Of a DNA stretch of 8,669 nucleotides, positions 1 to 6,023 are shown in pieces (the stretch's first letter is position 1; every line of letters begins with the position of its first letter). The stretch lies in NCBI GenBank assembly GCA_023429685.1, contig JAEZDF010000025.1, positions 1 to 8,669 of the forward strand. The letters are read 5' to 3'. The position numbers were made by a program, and so were the translations under genes. The notes below the pieces were generated by a model, which was given only the letters and a program-made list of their open reading frames with translations, made no database searches and was not told the DNA's origin. This DNA is from Bacillota bacterium. Its GTDB lineage: Bacteria; Bacillota; Clostridia; Oscillospirales; Ruminococcaceae.

Positions 1-12
1 GCCCTTTTTTTG
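1..12 (+). terminator. Possible U-tract of a truncated terminator
   Basis: The window opens with GCCC followed by seven T residues, which looks like the 3' arm and U-tract of an intrinsic terminator whose 5' arm lies outside the window. It would end transcription of an unseen upstream plus-strand gene. In many Firmicutes ireB follows alaS, but nothing here identifies the neighbour. Only the T-run is seen; the stem is inferred. Confidence 0.3.
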
Positions 13-57
13 TAATCGATTTCAAAGATTGTTCATAATTTTTGGGCAGTCGTAATA

Positions 58-86
58 TTGATATATTCTGCTAATTGGTGTATGCT
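58..86 (+). promoter_or_regulatory. Sigma-A-like promoter of ireB
   Basis: TTGATA at 58-63 (5 of 6 to the -35 consensus) is separated by 17 bases from TATGCT at 81-86 (4 of 6 to the -10 consensus). It lies about 100 bases upstream of the ireB start, giving a leader of roughly 90 bases. This is pattern matching only. Confidence 0.55.
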
Positions 87-183
87 ATAGAAAAGGGTAG
101 AACGAACAAACATTTTCGGCTACTACGGTTTTGCCCAGTCTAACCACTGTCATGCATGTGTGTTTGTAAAGGAGGCTTTTATT

Positions 184-429
184 GTGAATGATCCGACCAT
201 TTCCTTTTCCATTCATGACGATAAACAGGTTGAGATGAAAAAGACGCTGACTACAATCTACGATGCGTTGCGCCAAAAGGGCTACAACCCAATTAACCAG
301 ATTGTCGGTTACATTCTTTCTGAAGACCCCACCTACATCACCACACACAACAACGCGCGCAGCCTGATTCGCCGCATTGACCGCGACGAACTTTTGCAGG
401 CTCTGGTCAAGTCGTATCTCGACGACTAG
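184..429 (+). CDS. ireB: IreB/ReoM family regulatory phosphoprotein (UPF0297)
   Basis: This 81-aa protein belongs to the IreB family (IreB in Enterococcus, ReoM in Listeria, YrzL in Bacillus). It is a small cytosolic substrate of the PASTA Ser/Thr kinase (IreK/PrkA). In Listeria it controls ClpCP degradation of MurA and so the flux into peptidoglycan; in Enterococcus it tunes cephalosporin resistance. The family core is plain: KGYNPINQIVGYILSEDPTY at residues 32-51 and RRIDRDEL at 63-70. The phosphorylated threonines of studied homologues lie near the N-terminus; T5 (and S7, S9) are candidates here. The GTG at 184 is chosen because AAAGGAGG ends 8 bases upstream; a GTG at 160 would place that ribosome site inside the gene. 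In most Firmicutes ruvX and a DUF1292 gene follow, but here a terminator and a different gene follow instead. Confidence 0.95.
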   Translation: MNDPTISFSIHDDKQVEMKKTLTTIYDALRQKGYNPINQIVGYILSEDPTYITTHNNARSLIRRIDRDELLQALVKSYLDD

Positions 430-456
430 CGCGCCCTTTGATGCGGTATCTTTTGT

Positions 457-498
457 AAAGCGGTCTTCGAAAGAGAGATTCTGACGAGCCGCTTTTTT
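457..498 (+). terminator. Intrinsic terminator after ireB
   Basis: AAAGCGG at 457-463 pairs with CCGCTTT at 489-495, and the T-run continues to 498. The enclosed 25 bases can form a second small hairpin (TCTT 464-467 with AAGA 471-474). It begins 28 bases after the ireB stop, so ireB is probably transcribed alone. Confidence 0.7.
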
Positions 499-509
499 CT
501 ATTATTCGG

Positions 510-539
510 CTGATACCGCCATACCGTGTGCGCTATAAT
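510..539 (+). promoter_or_regulatory. Sigma-A-like promoter of the 107-aa protein gene
   Basis: A perfect TATAAT at 534-539 is preceded at 18 bases by CTGATA (510-515, 4 of 6). It sits just after the ireB terminator and would give a leader of about 90 bases, supporting independent expression of the next gene. Confidence 0.6.
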
Positions 540-638
540 GGTTTAGGAGCGTTTGGCTAAGCGCATAATGGATTCAGTAACAAACAAGAGTATTATGACC
601 ATTTTATATTGAATCGGGACGAGAAGGAGGACTTTACA

Positions 639-962
639 ATGTCTGAAAAGAAACCTGCCCCTCAGAAGGGCAAGACCCTTACGTACCACGGCAAGCCGCT
701 TGTTCGCTGCGGCAACACCATCTATTACGGCCTTGCCGAGGAAAAATTTATGCTAAAGCTGGAGGTTTTAGAGTCGAAACCGGTGGATGACACGGAGGTT
801 GCCAGCCGTGTGGCGGTAAACCTTGTTTCGTTTGATAACGGCGGCAATCAGCGTATTATCAAACACGGCGAAAAGTCGGGCGTGTTTGACGCGCTGGACA
901 TCGGTGTCGTATGGCTGGAGCGCACCCTTTCCGAACAAAAGACGAAAGAGCTAAAGCAATAA
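639..962 (+). CDS. Conserved-looking hypothetical protein, 107 aa
   Basis: I cannot name a characterised family. The protein has a charged N-terminal tail (residues 1-11, rich in Lys and Pro), then a compact segment with a recognisable look: LTYHGKPLVRCGNTIYYG (residues 14-31), an alternating strand-like stretch around 36-66, and DALDIGVVWLERTL near the C-terminus (84-97). It has no signal peptide and no membrane segment, so it is probably cytosolic. Short proteins with a GKPLVR-GN-IYYG core occur in Clostridia to my recollection, but that is memory and not a search. Start: ATG 639 follows AGGAGG with 8 bases between; an in-frame TTG at 609 lacks such a site. It is a single-gene unit with its own promoter (510-539) and terminator (980-1012). 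Confidence 0.85.
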   Translation: MSEKKPAPQKGKTLTYHGKPLVRCGNTIYYGLAEEKFMLKLEVLESKPVDDTEVASRVAVNLVSFDNGGNQRIIKHGEKSGVFDALDIGVVWLERTLSEQKTKELKQ

Positions 963-979
963 AGTAATTACAACGATAA

Positions 980-1012
980 AAAATGCGTCTTGATTTGTTC
1001 AAGGCGCATTTT
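980..1012. terminator. Strong, probably bidirectional hairpin terminator
   Basis: A 14-bp stem with one G-T wobble (980-993 with 999-1012) and a 5-base loop (TTTGT) starts 17 bases after the 107-aa gene stop. On the plus strand the T's are the end of the stem. On the minus strand the stem is followed by a run of six T's, so it may also catch transcripts from the 516-aa lipoprotein gene. Confidence 0.8.
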
Positions 1013-1217
1013 ATGTTTGCTCAGGTTTTCAAAGTTCCAACCCGGATTTTAATAGAAAATCGACTGAAGTTGCTATGTATAACTAATCACTATAATAAAC
1101 TAGGGTAGACCTCTTTGGTCTATACCCGTCACAAACAGTACATGCTTGCATACACTGCCACTTACCTTGGCTGCGTTGGGTATCATTTCGTGTGAGGAAG
1201 CTGAGCTACTGAACATC
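1013..1217. other. Intergenic stretch with one imperfect hairpin
   Basis: Between the bidirectional terminator and the end of the lipoprotein gene no open frame with a ribosome site is visible. The only structure seen is an imperfect hairpin at 1103-1127: GGGTA-GACC pairs with GGTC-(TA)-TACCC around a TCTTT loop. On the plus strand a TATAAT lies just upstream (1091-1096). On the minus strand the hairpin could be a weak terminator for the lipoprotein gene, although no U-run follows. Confidence 0.5.
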
Positions 1218-2768
1218 TCATCTGTATTTTGCGACCGCTAGCCAGCTTCCATCATAATCCATCACATCGAATACGGCATAATGCGCTGTAACCTTCGCAA
1301 GGTTTAACCACGCTTCGGGGCTTCCTGCGCTAAGCAACAGTCGGGATCGATCCTTGGGGTTTTCGATATCGCACACATAGGCTGGTGCATTTCGCGGTTC
1401 CAAAGATTGGTAATCCATTACGATGAAGGTCTTATAGTCATACGATTGGGACAGTCGCATTTGAGGCAGATCCTTGACTTCACCTGCCTGTGCATCCAGG
1501 ATTTGGTCTCGACTACCCATTGATCTGGATACTACAAAGCGGTCGATAACAGGATATTGTGCGGAGCAGGGCGGAAAATAAGCATGCGTGGAGGTCACTG
1601 CTCCGGTATCAATATCATATACCACAACTCCGATATCCTGCTCTTGTGAATGGGAATATACAGCCGCAACGACCTTCTGTCCTCCGCAGATGAAATGCGG
1701 AGCAATGTAAAAAAGTGTTCCGTTGTAGCCCTCCGAATCCGGAAAAAGAGCGGGTAGCTCAGAGTTTTTTAAGATATGTCTTTCATTGGTTCCGTCAATT
1801 TCGCAAAGATTAACGCCGTTATCTTGAATCCACACGATATGGCTTTCGTCCGTATCATAAGACCATCTAAGACTTGTTACATCCATATCCAATGGCTTAA
1901 CGGAAGATGGTAATGGGACAAACTTCTCCTTTGACACGTCAGCGCTGTTTTTGTACAATACCCCATCCGTGAGTACCAGCCGATAGTCGTACCCGGACGT
2001 TGGATCCCAATTTCCCATGCGGTAGATGGGGGACGCATTGGCAGACCTGTTGTCATAACTATAGCGCTTAGTCCCGGTCGTAATATCATAGGTTTCCACT
2101 TGCCATCCTGAATAGGGCGAGTTATCATCATAGGTGTAACGACCGCTTACCAATACATCCTGGCATTCCAGTATGTCTCCCAACCGTGGATAGATTTCTG
2201 CCTGCGAGGGTTGAATGCGAATGTATTCGCCCTTAATACTGGCGTATATCTCCTTCTTGTTATCAGAAAAGAGCTTAAATAATTGGCTGTATACGTCGGC
2301 GGGGTAAACATATCCATCGTTCTCATACGCTTCGTTGTTCACTGTAAGAAAGGTGGCGTTTGGTGCAATTGGGTCATTGGGTCCCAACGCAAAAATGGCG
2401 CAAAAGCAAATCTGGTCGCCAGCGGGTGAAAGACGCTCATCCTTATCCCATAGTTGTATAACAATCGCATCCCCAACCAAATCTCTGCTTCCGTCATCCA
2501 GCATACCCGCTTCAAATCGCGCACCGCTCTCGGTTAGTATCTGAAACGCTGTGCTTTGGAGCTCTTGTGTTATTTCTATGTAATATTGCGAAGTGTTCAT
2601 ACCCACCAGTTCAATTCCACAGTATAACTGAGAATCCATTATCCCATCTGCCAGCCGAGCAAGACTTGAATATTCTTTGTAAGAATATACAGACTCTTCG
2701 TCGTTGCGGCAGCTCACCAACGAAAGGAGCGATACTATTGCCAACACTGTACTAAGGATTCGTTTCAT
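1218..2768 (-). CDS. Uncharacterised 516-aa lipoprotein, probable beta-propeller-like fold
   Basis: A type II signal peptide is clear: K2-R3, a hydrophobic stretch 4-19, and the lipobox LVSC with lipidated C20. The mature protein should therefore be anchored to the outer face of the membrane. I recognise no named family. The C-terminal two thirds is rich in short beta-strand-like stretches and Asp/Gly turns, with phrases such as YDITTGTKRYSYDN, HIVWIQDNGVNLCEIDGTNE and VVVYDIDTGAV. These recall TolB/WD40-type propeller blades, but the fold is inference. No catalytic motif is visible. ATG 2768 follows GGAGG with 6 bases between. A good promoter (2845-2873) lies upstream, and the gene stands alone. 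It shares orientation and lipoprotein type with pdaA, but the two are separated by 476 bases and a terminator. Confidence 0.88.
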   Translation of the reverse strand: MKRILSTVLAIVSLLSLVSCRNDEESVYSYKEYSSLARLADGIMDSQLYCGIELVGMNTSQYYIEITQELQSTAFQILTESGARFEAGMLDDGSRDLVGDAIVIQLWDKDERLSPAGDQICFCAIFALGPNDPIAPNATFLTVNNEAYENDGYVYPADVYSQLFKLFSDNKKEIYASIKGEYIRIQPSQAEIYPRLGDILECQDVLVSGRYTYDDNSPYSGWQVETYDITTGTKRYSYDNRSANASPIYRMGNWDPTSGYDYRLVLTDGVLYKNSADVSKEKFVPLPSSVKPLDMDVTSLRWSYDTDESHIVWIQDNGVNLCEIDGTNERHILKNSELPALFPDSEGYNGTLFYIAPHFICGGQKVVAAVYSHSQEQDIGVVVYDIDTGAVTSTHAYFPPCSAQYPVIDRFVVSRSMGSRDQILDAQAGEVKDLPQMRLSQSYDYKTFIVMDYQSLEPRNAPAYVCDIENPKDRSRLLLSAGSPEAWLNLAKVTAHYAVFDVMDYDGSWLAVAKYR

Positions 2769-2844
2769 AATAAACCTCCGATATAACTCTGTCTATGTTA
2801 TTTTTGCGTAATAATGTCACACATTTCCATCTACTCACTGCGTC

Positions 2845-2873
2845 ATTATACTACAACCCTAACGTAAAGGCAA
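2845..2873 (-). promoter_or_regulatory. Sigma-A-like promoter of the lipoprotein gene
   Basis: Read on the minus strand, TTGCCT (2868-2873, 4 of 6) is followed after exactly 17 bases by a perfect TATAAT (2845-2850). The leader to the ATG at 2768 is about 70 bases. Confidence 0.65.
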
Positions 2874-2941
2874 GGATACCATGCCTATTCCGGGAATAAA
2901 ATCATAGCTACGGTTAGGATAAATCCTTAGTATAAATTAAT

Positions 2942-3001
2942 GACCTGGGGATTACTACTAACTACAGTGACACGCTGAACTCGAATACGACCAGTGGATA
3001 A
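2942..3001 (+). pseudogene. Possible C-terminal remnant of a lost plus-strand gene
   Basis: From 2942 one plus frame reads DLGITTNYSDTLNSNTTSG and then a TAA at 2999-3001. An in-frame TAA lies three codons before the segment, and no start or ribosome site serves it. A large hairpin begins 24 bases after the stop, the normal spacing of gene end and terminator. I read this as a possible leftover 3' end of a deleted gene, with no family assignable; chance is a real alternative for so short a stretch. Confidence 0.2.
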
Positions 3002-3024
3002 CTGCTATTCCAGCACGGTACAAC

Positions 3025-3081
3025 ACAAAAACGAAGCGACCGTTTTGCCGGTCGATTTCTCGGCAGAACGGTCGTTTTTGT
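3025..3081. terminator. Orphan bidirectional hairpin terminator
   Basis: ACAAAAAC (3025-3032) and GACCGTTTTGCCG (3038-3050) pair with CGGCAGAACGGTC (3061-3073) and GTTTTTGT (3074-3081), making about 21 bp with a 5-base bulge and a 10-base loop. T-runs occur on both strands. No intact plus-strand gene ends here, and the minus-strand pdaA has its own nearer terminator, so this element has no obvious client. Confidence 0.7.
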
Positions 3082-3208
3082 ACTATGGCATTATCTCGTG
3101 TCGATTAGTTGTATCCCCCAGATTCATTAAAACTTAGCTTATTAATGGTTTTCTTTTTGGTAATATCATGTTATAATAAGAATGATAATTGTTTTTAATC
3201 TGACTAAA

Positions 3209-3238
3209 TAAAAAAAGGGATGCCCACGCACCCCTTTT
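3209..3238 (-). terminator. Intrinsic terminator of pdaA
   Basis: AAAAGGG (3213-3219) pairs with CCCTTTT (3232-3238), and TGC with GCA inside around a CCAC loop, with one A-C mismatch. On the minus strand the stem runs into a long T-tract. It begins 6 bases after the pdaA stop codon. Confidence 0.85.
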
Positions 3239-3244
3239 GATCAA

Positions 3245-4240
3245 CTAATCTTCCATCTGCGCATCCTGCGCGGGCCCAGACACTTGCTGTTCCTGCTTTT
3301 CCCCCGCTAAATCAAACGCCGAGAACTCATAGCCCTTTGCGCGGATTGCATCGATAAACGCGCCAAGTATCGCGTCGTTGTCTTTGGATACCGCGTGCAG
3401 CAGATAGATACCTCCCGAATGGGGCGCTTTGGTGGTTGCGGCAAGCGCCGCGTCATAGCCCATCTGGTTGTTTACATCCCAGTCCTTGTACGCAAAGCTC
3501 CACAGCACGTTCAGGTACCCCAGCGAATGGGTTAGCGCCAGAGTCTGCTCTGAGAACGCGCCTTCCGGCGGGCGGAACAGCCACATCTCGTACCCGAAGT
3601 TTTGCAGCACATAATCGTGCAATGTCATAATCTCGGTTTTACACTCGTCTAAGCTGATGGTTGTCATGTTCGGATGCTTGGTGCTGTGGTTGCCCACAAT
3701 ATGCCCCTCGTCTATCATGCGCTGAACCAGCTGCGGGTTGCTCTTTGCATACGGATAGGTAATGAAGAACACCGCGCTCACGCGTTTTTCCTTGAGTGTA
3801 TCAAGGATGGATGCGGTGTAGCCGTTTTCGTATCCCTCATCGAAGGTTAAATAGGTTTTCCCGTTGATTGGCGCGATAAAGTATGCGCCATACTTGCCAT
3901 ACTTGCCCTGCAGCCGCACCGGTTCTTCGGGTCTGCCATCTTTGTCAAGTCGGTTGCCCGGTCCCCACTGAATCTGTGATGAGCCAAGCGCCGCGATGTC
4001 CTCATACTGCGCCGAGATTGCGGGGCGCACGGGCGCGTCGGGCAGCTCGGGCGGGGCAGATTCAACCTCCGGCGTGCTGGGTGTTGTGGGCGGCAGCTCG
4101 GATGCGGTGGACGGTGTACTGTTTGCATCCGATGAAGAGACGCCACTCGATCCACCATCTAGCATTGAATAGGTGCAAGAGGTTAACATAAGAAGAGCGA
4201 ATACAATCATTGATGTTTTTGTTAAAATATTATATTTCAA
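3245..4240 (-). CDS. pdaA: PdaA-type peptidoglycan deacetylase, lipoprotein form
   Basis: This 331-aa protein carries the NodB-type polysaccharide deacetylase domain of the PdaA group, which removes acetyl groups from muramic acid so that muramic-delta-lactam of the spore cortex can form. Motifs in order: TFDEGYENG (132-140, catalytic D134), the metal-binding H185-S-T-K-H189, RPPEG (223-227), AYKDWD (250-255) and IYLLHAVSKDNDAIL (278-292, H282). Many family members have Asp or Asn where E135 stands. The N-terminus is a lipoprotein signal with lipobox LTSC (C22), followed by a Ser/Thr/Pro-rich linker (about 30-72), so the enzyme is probably tethered outside the membrane. The TTG start at 4240 keeps K2 and K8 of the signal; AAGGGG lies 10 bases upstream. 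The next in-frame ATG (M11) would remove the basic part. Function in sporulation is inferred from the family. Confidence 0.9.
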   Translation of the reverse strand: MKYNILTKTSMIVFALLMLTSCTYSMLDGGSSGVSSSDANSTPSTASELPPTTPSTPEVESAPPELPDAPVRPAISAQYEDIAALGSSQIQWGPGNRLDKDGRPEEPVRLQGKYGKYGAYFIAPINGKTYLTFDEGYENGYTASILDTLKEKRVSAVFFITYPYAKSNPQLVQRMIDEGHIVGNHSTKHPNMTTISLDECKTEIMTLHDYVLQNFGYEMWLFRPPEGAFSEQTLALTHSLGYLNVLWSFAYKDWDVNNQMGYDAALAATTKAPHSGGIYLLHAVSKDNDAILGAFIDAIRAKGYEFSAFDLAGEKQEQQVSGPAQDAQMED

Positions 4241-4310
4241 ACCGCATTATCCCCTTAATTGTGATTATAGTTTGTTGACATAATGTTCTTGTTATATTCC
4301 CTTATTTAAC

Positions 4311-4339
4311 ACGATACGATAAATTTCGCACTGTGTCAA
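4311..4339 (-). promoter_or_regulatory. Sigma-A-like promoter of pdaA
   Basis: On the minus strand a perfect TTGACA (4334-4339) precedes TATCGT (4311-4316, 4 of 6) by 17 bases. The leader is about 65 bases. I looked for a sigma-G type promoter, expected from Bacillus pdaA, and found no convincing one. Confidence 0.5.
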
Positions 4340-4415
4340 GCTACATCTATAGTGTTTGAATCGGTTGTGTTTTCATGCGATAAAGTTTGTGTTTGGCGTA
4401 TTTTACACATTTCCA

Positions 4416-4445
4416 TTCACAACCTACGTTTTAAAATGGTATAAT
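4416..4445 (+). promoter_or_regulatory. Sigma-A-like promoter of eno
   Basis: TTCACA (4416-4421, 5 of 6) is followed after 18 bases by a perfect TATAAT (4440-4445). It gives a leader of about 52 bases before the enolase ATG. It is divergent from the pdaA promoter. Confidence 0.7.
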
Positions 4446-4503
4446 TTAGCTGATTCAGTGAAAAATATAGATTGATTTTAATGAGCAAAGGAGCGATTAC
4501 GTT

Positions 4504-5787
4504 ATGAGTAAGGCAACCATTGTAAAGGTACACGGACGCGAGATTCTTGATTCACGCGGAAACCCGACGGTAGAGGCACAGGTGACGCTGAGTGACGGCA
4601 CAACCGCCATTGCGAGCGTACCAAGCGGTGCATCCACGGGTATTTTTGAGGCGCACGAGCTGCGCGACGGCGACGCCAAAAAGTACGGTGGAAAGGGCGT
4701 AACTAAAGCGGTTGCAAACATCAACGGTGCCATTAACAAGGCACTTTTTGGCATGAGCATCGACAGCCTCCGTGAGATTGACGACGCCATGATTGCGCTT
4801 GACGGCACCGAGAATAAGAAAAAACTCGGCGCAAACGCAATGCTTGCCGTTTCGCTGGCTACCGCGCGCGCGGCGGCTGACAGCCTTGGGATTCCGCTCT
4901 ACCGCTATTTGGGCGGGGTGCAGGGACGCATGATGCCGGTGCCGATGATGAACATCCTAAACGGCGGCGCACATGCCTCCAACAACGTGGATATTCAGGA
5001 GTTCATGATTATGCCGGTAGGCGCTTCCTCCTTCCGAGAGGGGCTGCGCTGTTGCGCCGAGATCTACGCAGCGCTGGGTAAGCTTCTTAAAAAGAAAGGG
5101 CTTGCAACCGCAGTGGGCGACGAAGGCGGCTTTGCCCCAGACCTTGCCAGCGACGAAGACGCCATTAAGCTGATACTTGAGGCAACAGAGGCCGCGGGCT
5201 ACAAGGGCGGAGACGACATTATGATTGCCATTGACGCCGCTTCTTCCGAATGGTATGAGGACGGCAAGATCAAGCTGCCAAAAAAAGGCGCGAACTTTAC
5301 CGCCGACGAGCTCGTTGATTTTTGGGCAGACCTTGTGGAGAAATACCCCATCATATCAATTGAGGACGGCGTGGGCGAGGATGACTGGGAGGCTTGGCAG
5401 AAGCTGACCGCTCGCCTTGGAAGCAAGGTGCAGCTGGTGGGCGACGACCTTTTTGTAACCAACGTCAAGCGCCTGAAGAGGGGCATTGATGAGGGAGCGG
5501 CAAACTCCATCCTGGTTAAGGTAAACCAGATCGGTACGCTCTCTGAGGCGCTCGATGCTGTGCTGATGGCACAGAAGGCGGACTATACAAACGTTATCTC
5601 CCACCGCAGCGGCGAGACTGAGGACAGCTTTATTGCCGACATTGCCGTTGCCACCAACGCAGGACAGATTAAAACCGGTGCTCCCTGCCGCAGTGACCGT
5701 GTAGCAAAATACAACCGCCTGCTGCGCATAGAAGAAGATCTAGGCTCTGCCGCCATCTACGCGGGCAAGAAAACCTTCCGCAAGTAA
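4504..5787 (+). CDS. eno: Enolase (phosphopyruvate hydratase)
   Basis: Enolase interconverts 2-phosphoglycerate and phosphoenolpyruvate in glycolysis and gluconeogenesis, in the cytosol, using Mg2+. The 427-aa length is normal. Seen in order: REILDSRGNPTVE (12-24), the SGASTG lid loop (41-46), GDEGGFAPD with acid/base E207, metal ligands D244, E287 (in SIEDGVGEDDW) and D314 (GDDLFVTN), catalytic K339 in the ILVKVNQIGTL signature, SHRSGETEDSFIADIAV (366-382) with H367, and K390. All expected active-site residues are present, so the enzyme should be functional. AAAGGAG lies 10 bases before the ATG. The gene is transcribed alone, with promoter at 4416-4445 and terminator at 5810-5852, and not with other glycolytic genes. 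Confidence 0.98.
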   Translation: MSKATIVKVHGREILDSRGNPTVEAQVTLSDGTTAIASVPSGASTGIFEAHELRDGDAKKYGGKGVTKAVANINGAINKALFGMSIDSLREIDDAMIALDGTENKKKLGANAMLAVSLATARAAADSLGIPLYRYLGGVQGRMMPVPMMNILNGGAHASNNVDIQEFMIMPVGASSFREGLRCCAEIYAALGKLLKKKGLATAVGDEGGFAPDLASDEDAIKLILEATEAAGYKGGDDIMIAIDAASSEWYEDGKIKLPKKGANFTADELVDFWADLVEKYPIISIEDGVGEDDWEAWQKLTARLGSKVQLVGDDLFVTNVKRLKRGIDEGAANSILVKVNQIGTLSEALDAVLMAQKADYTNVISHRSGETEDSFIADIAVATNAGQIKTGAPCRSDRVAKYNRLLRIEEDLGSAAIYAGKKTFRK

Positions 5788-5809
5788 AGCGACTATTTCA
5801 CATTTTGGC

Positions 5810-5852
5810 ATGCCTGTCCTCGTTTTTTTGACAGGGCAGGCATTGCTTTTTT
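5810..5852 (+). terminator. Intrinsic terminator of eno
   Basis: An 11-bp stem (5810-5820 with 5833-5843, one wobble) encloses a 12-base T-rich loop and is followed by GC and six T's. It starts 22 bases after the eno stop. Confidence 0.85.
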
Positions 5853-5871
5853 ACCGTTTTGGGTCTATACT

Positions 5872-5960
5872 GATTGTTGGTTACTATGCAACCGATTGTT
5901 GGTTACTATGCAACCGATTGTTGGTTGTAATGCAACCGATTTGTTGGTTGCTATGCGACC
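5872..5960. repeat. Four tandem 22-23-bp direct repeats
   Basis: Four head-to-tail units: 5872-5893, 5894-5915 (identical to the first), 5916-5937 (2 differences) and 5938-5960 (one inserted T, 2 substitutions). Each unit starts GAT(T)TGTTGG and ends GC(A/G)ACC. Within each, GGTT and AACC (or GACC) can pair as a small hairpin. The period is close to two helical turns, so equivalent bases sit on roughly the same DNA face. The array lies between the eno terminator and the CofE-like gene. It could be an operator array, a replication-slippage product or a structured element; the sequence does not decide. Confidence 0.9.
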
Positions 5961-5974
5961 GACTGCGAGATACA

Positions 5975-5992
5975 TTGACTCTTTTTAGTCAA
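5975..5992. promoter_or_regulatory. Perfect inverted repeat over a putative -35 box
   Basis: TTGACT (5975-5980) and AGTCAA (5987-5992) form a perfect 6-bp inverted repeat around CTTTTT. The left arm is also a 5-of-6 match to a -35 box, and CATAAA at 6000-6005 (4 of 6) could be its -10 with a long 19-base spacer. The arrangement suggests a promoter, possibly with an operator, for the CofE-like gene; the promoter call is weak. Confidence 0.4.
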
Positions 5993-6023
5993 AGATTAGC
6001 ATAAAGATGGGACGGGAACGGAT

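Noticed and set aside
3115..3205. TATAAT-like box on the plus strand in an AT-rich stretch
   Set aside because: There is no matching -35 at proper spacing and no plus-strand gene downstream; the AT richness explains the match.
3847..4191. Roughly 100-codon frames on both strands over the pdaA linker region
   Set aside because: These are shadow frames from the Ser/Pro-rich linker of pdaA; their Arg/Pro/His-heavy composition is typical of artefacts.
5872..5960. Repeat array considered as a CRISPR array
   Set aside because: The units abut directly with no unique spacers, and no cas gene is present.
5872..5960. Repeat array considered as replication-origin iterons
   Set aside because: No replication initiator gene or strongly AT-rich unwinding region is adjacent, and the setting is ordinary chromosomal genes.
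5810..6004. 64-codon plus frame across the eno terminator and the repeat array
   Set aside because: It begins inside the terminator stem, has no ribosome site and its coding content comes from the repeats, whose 22-bp period shifts frame each unit.
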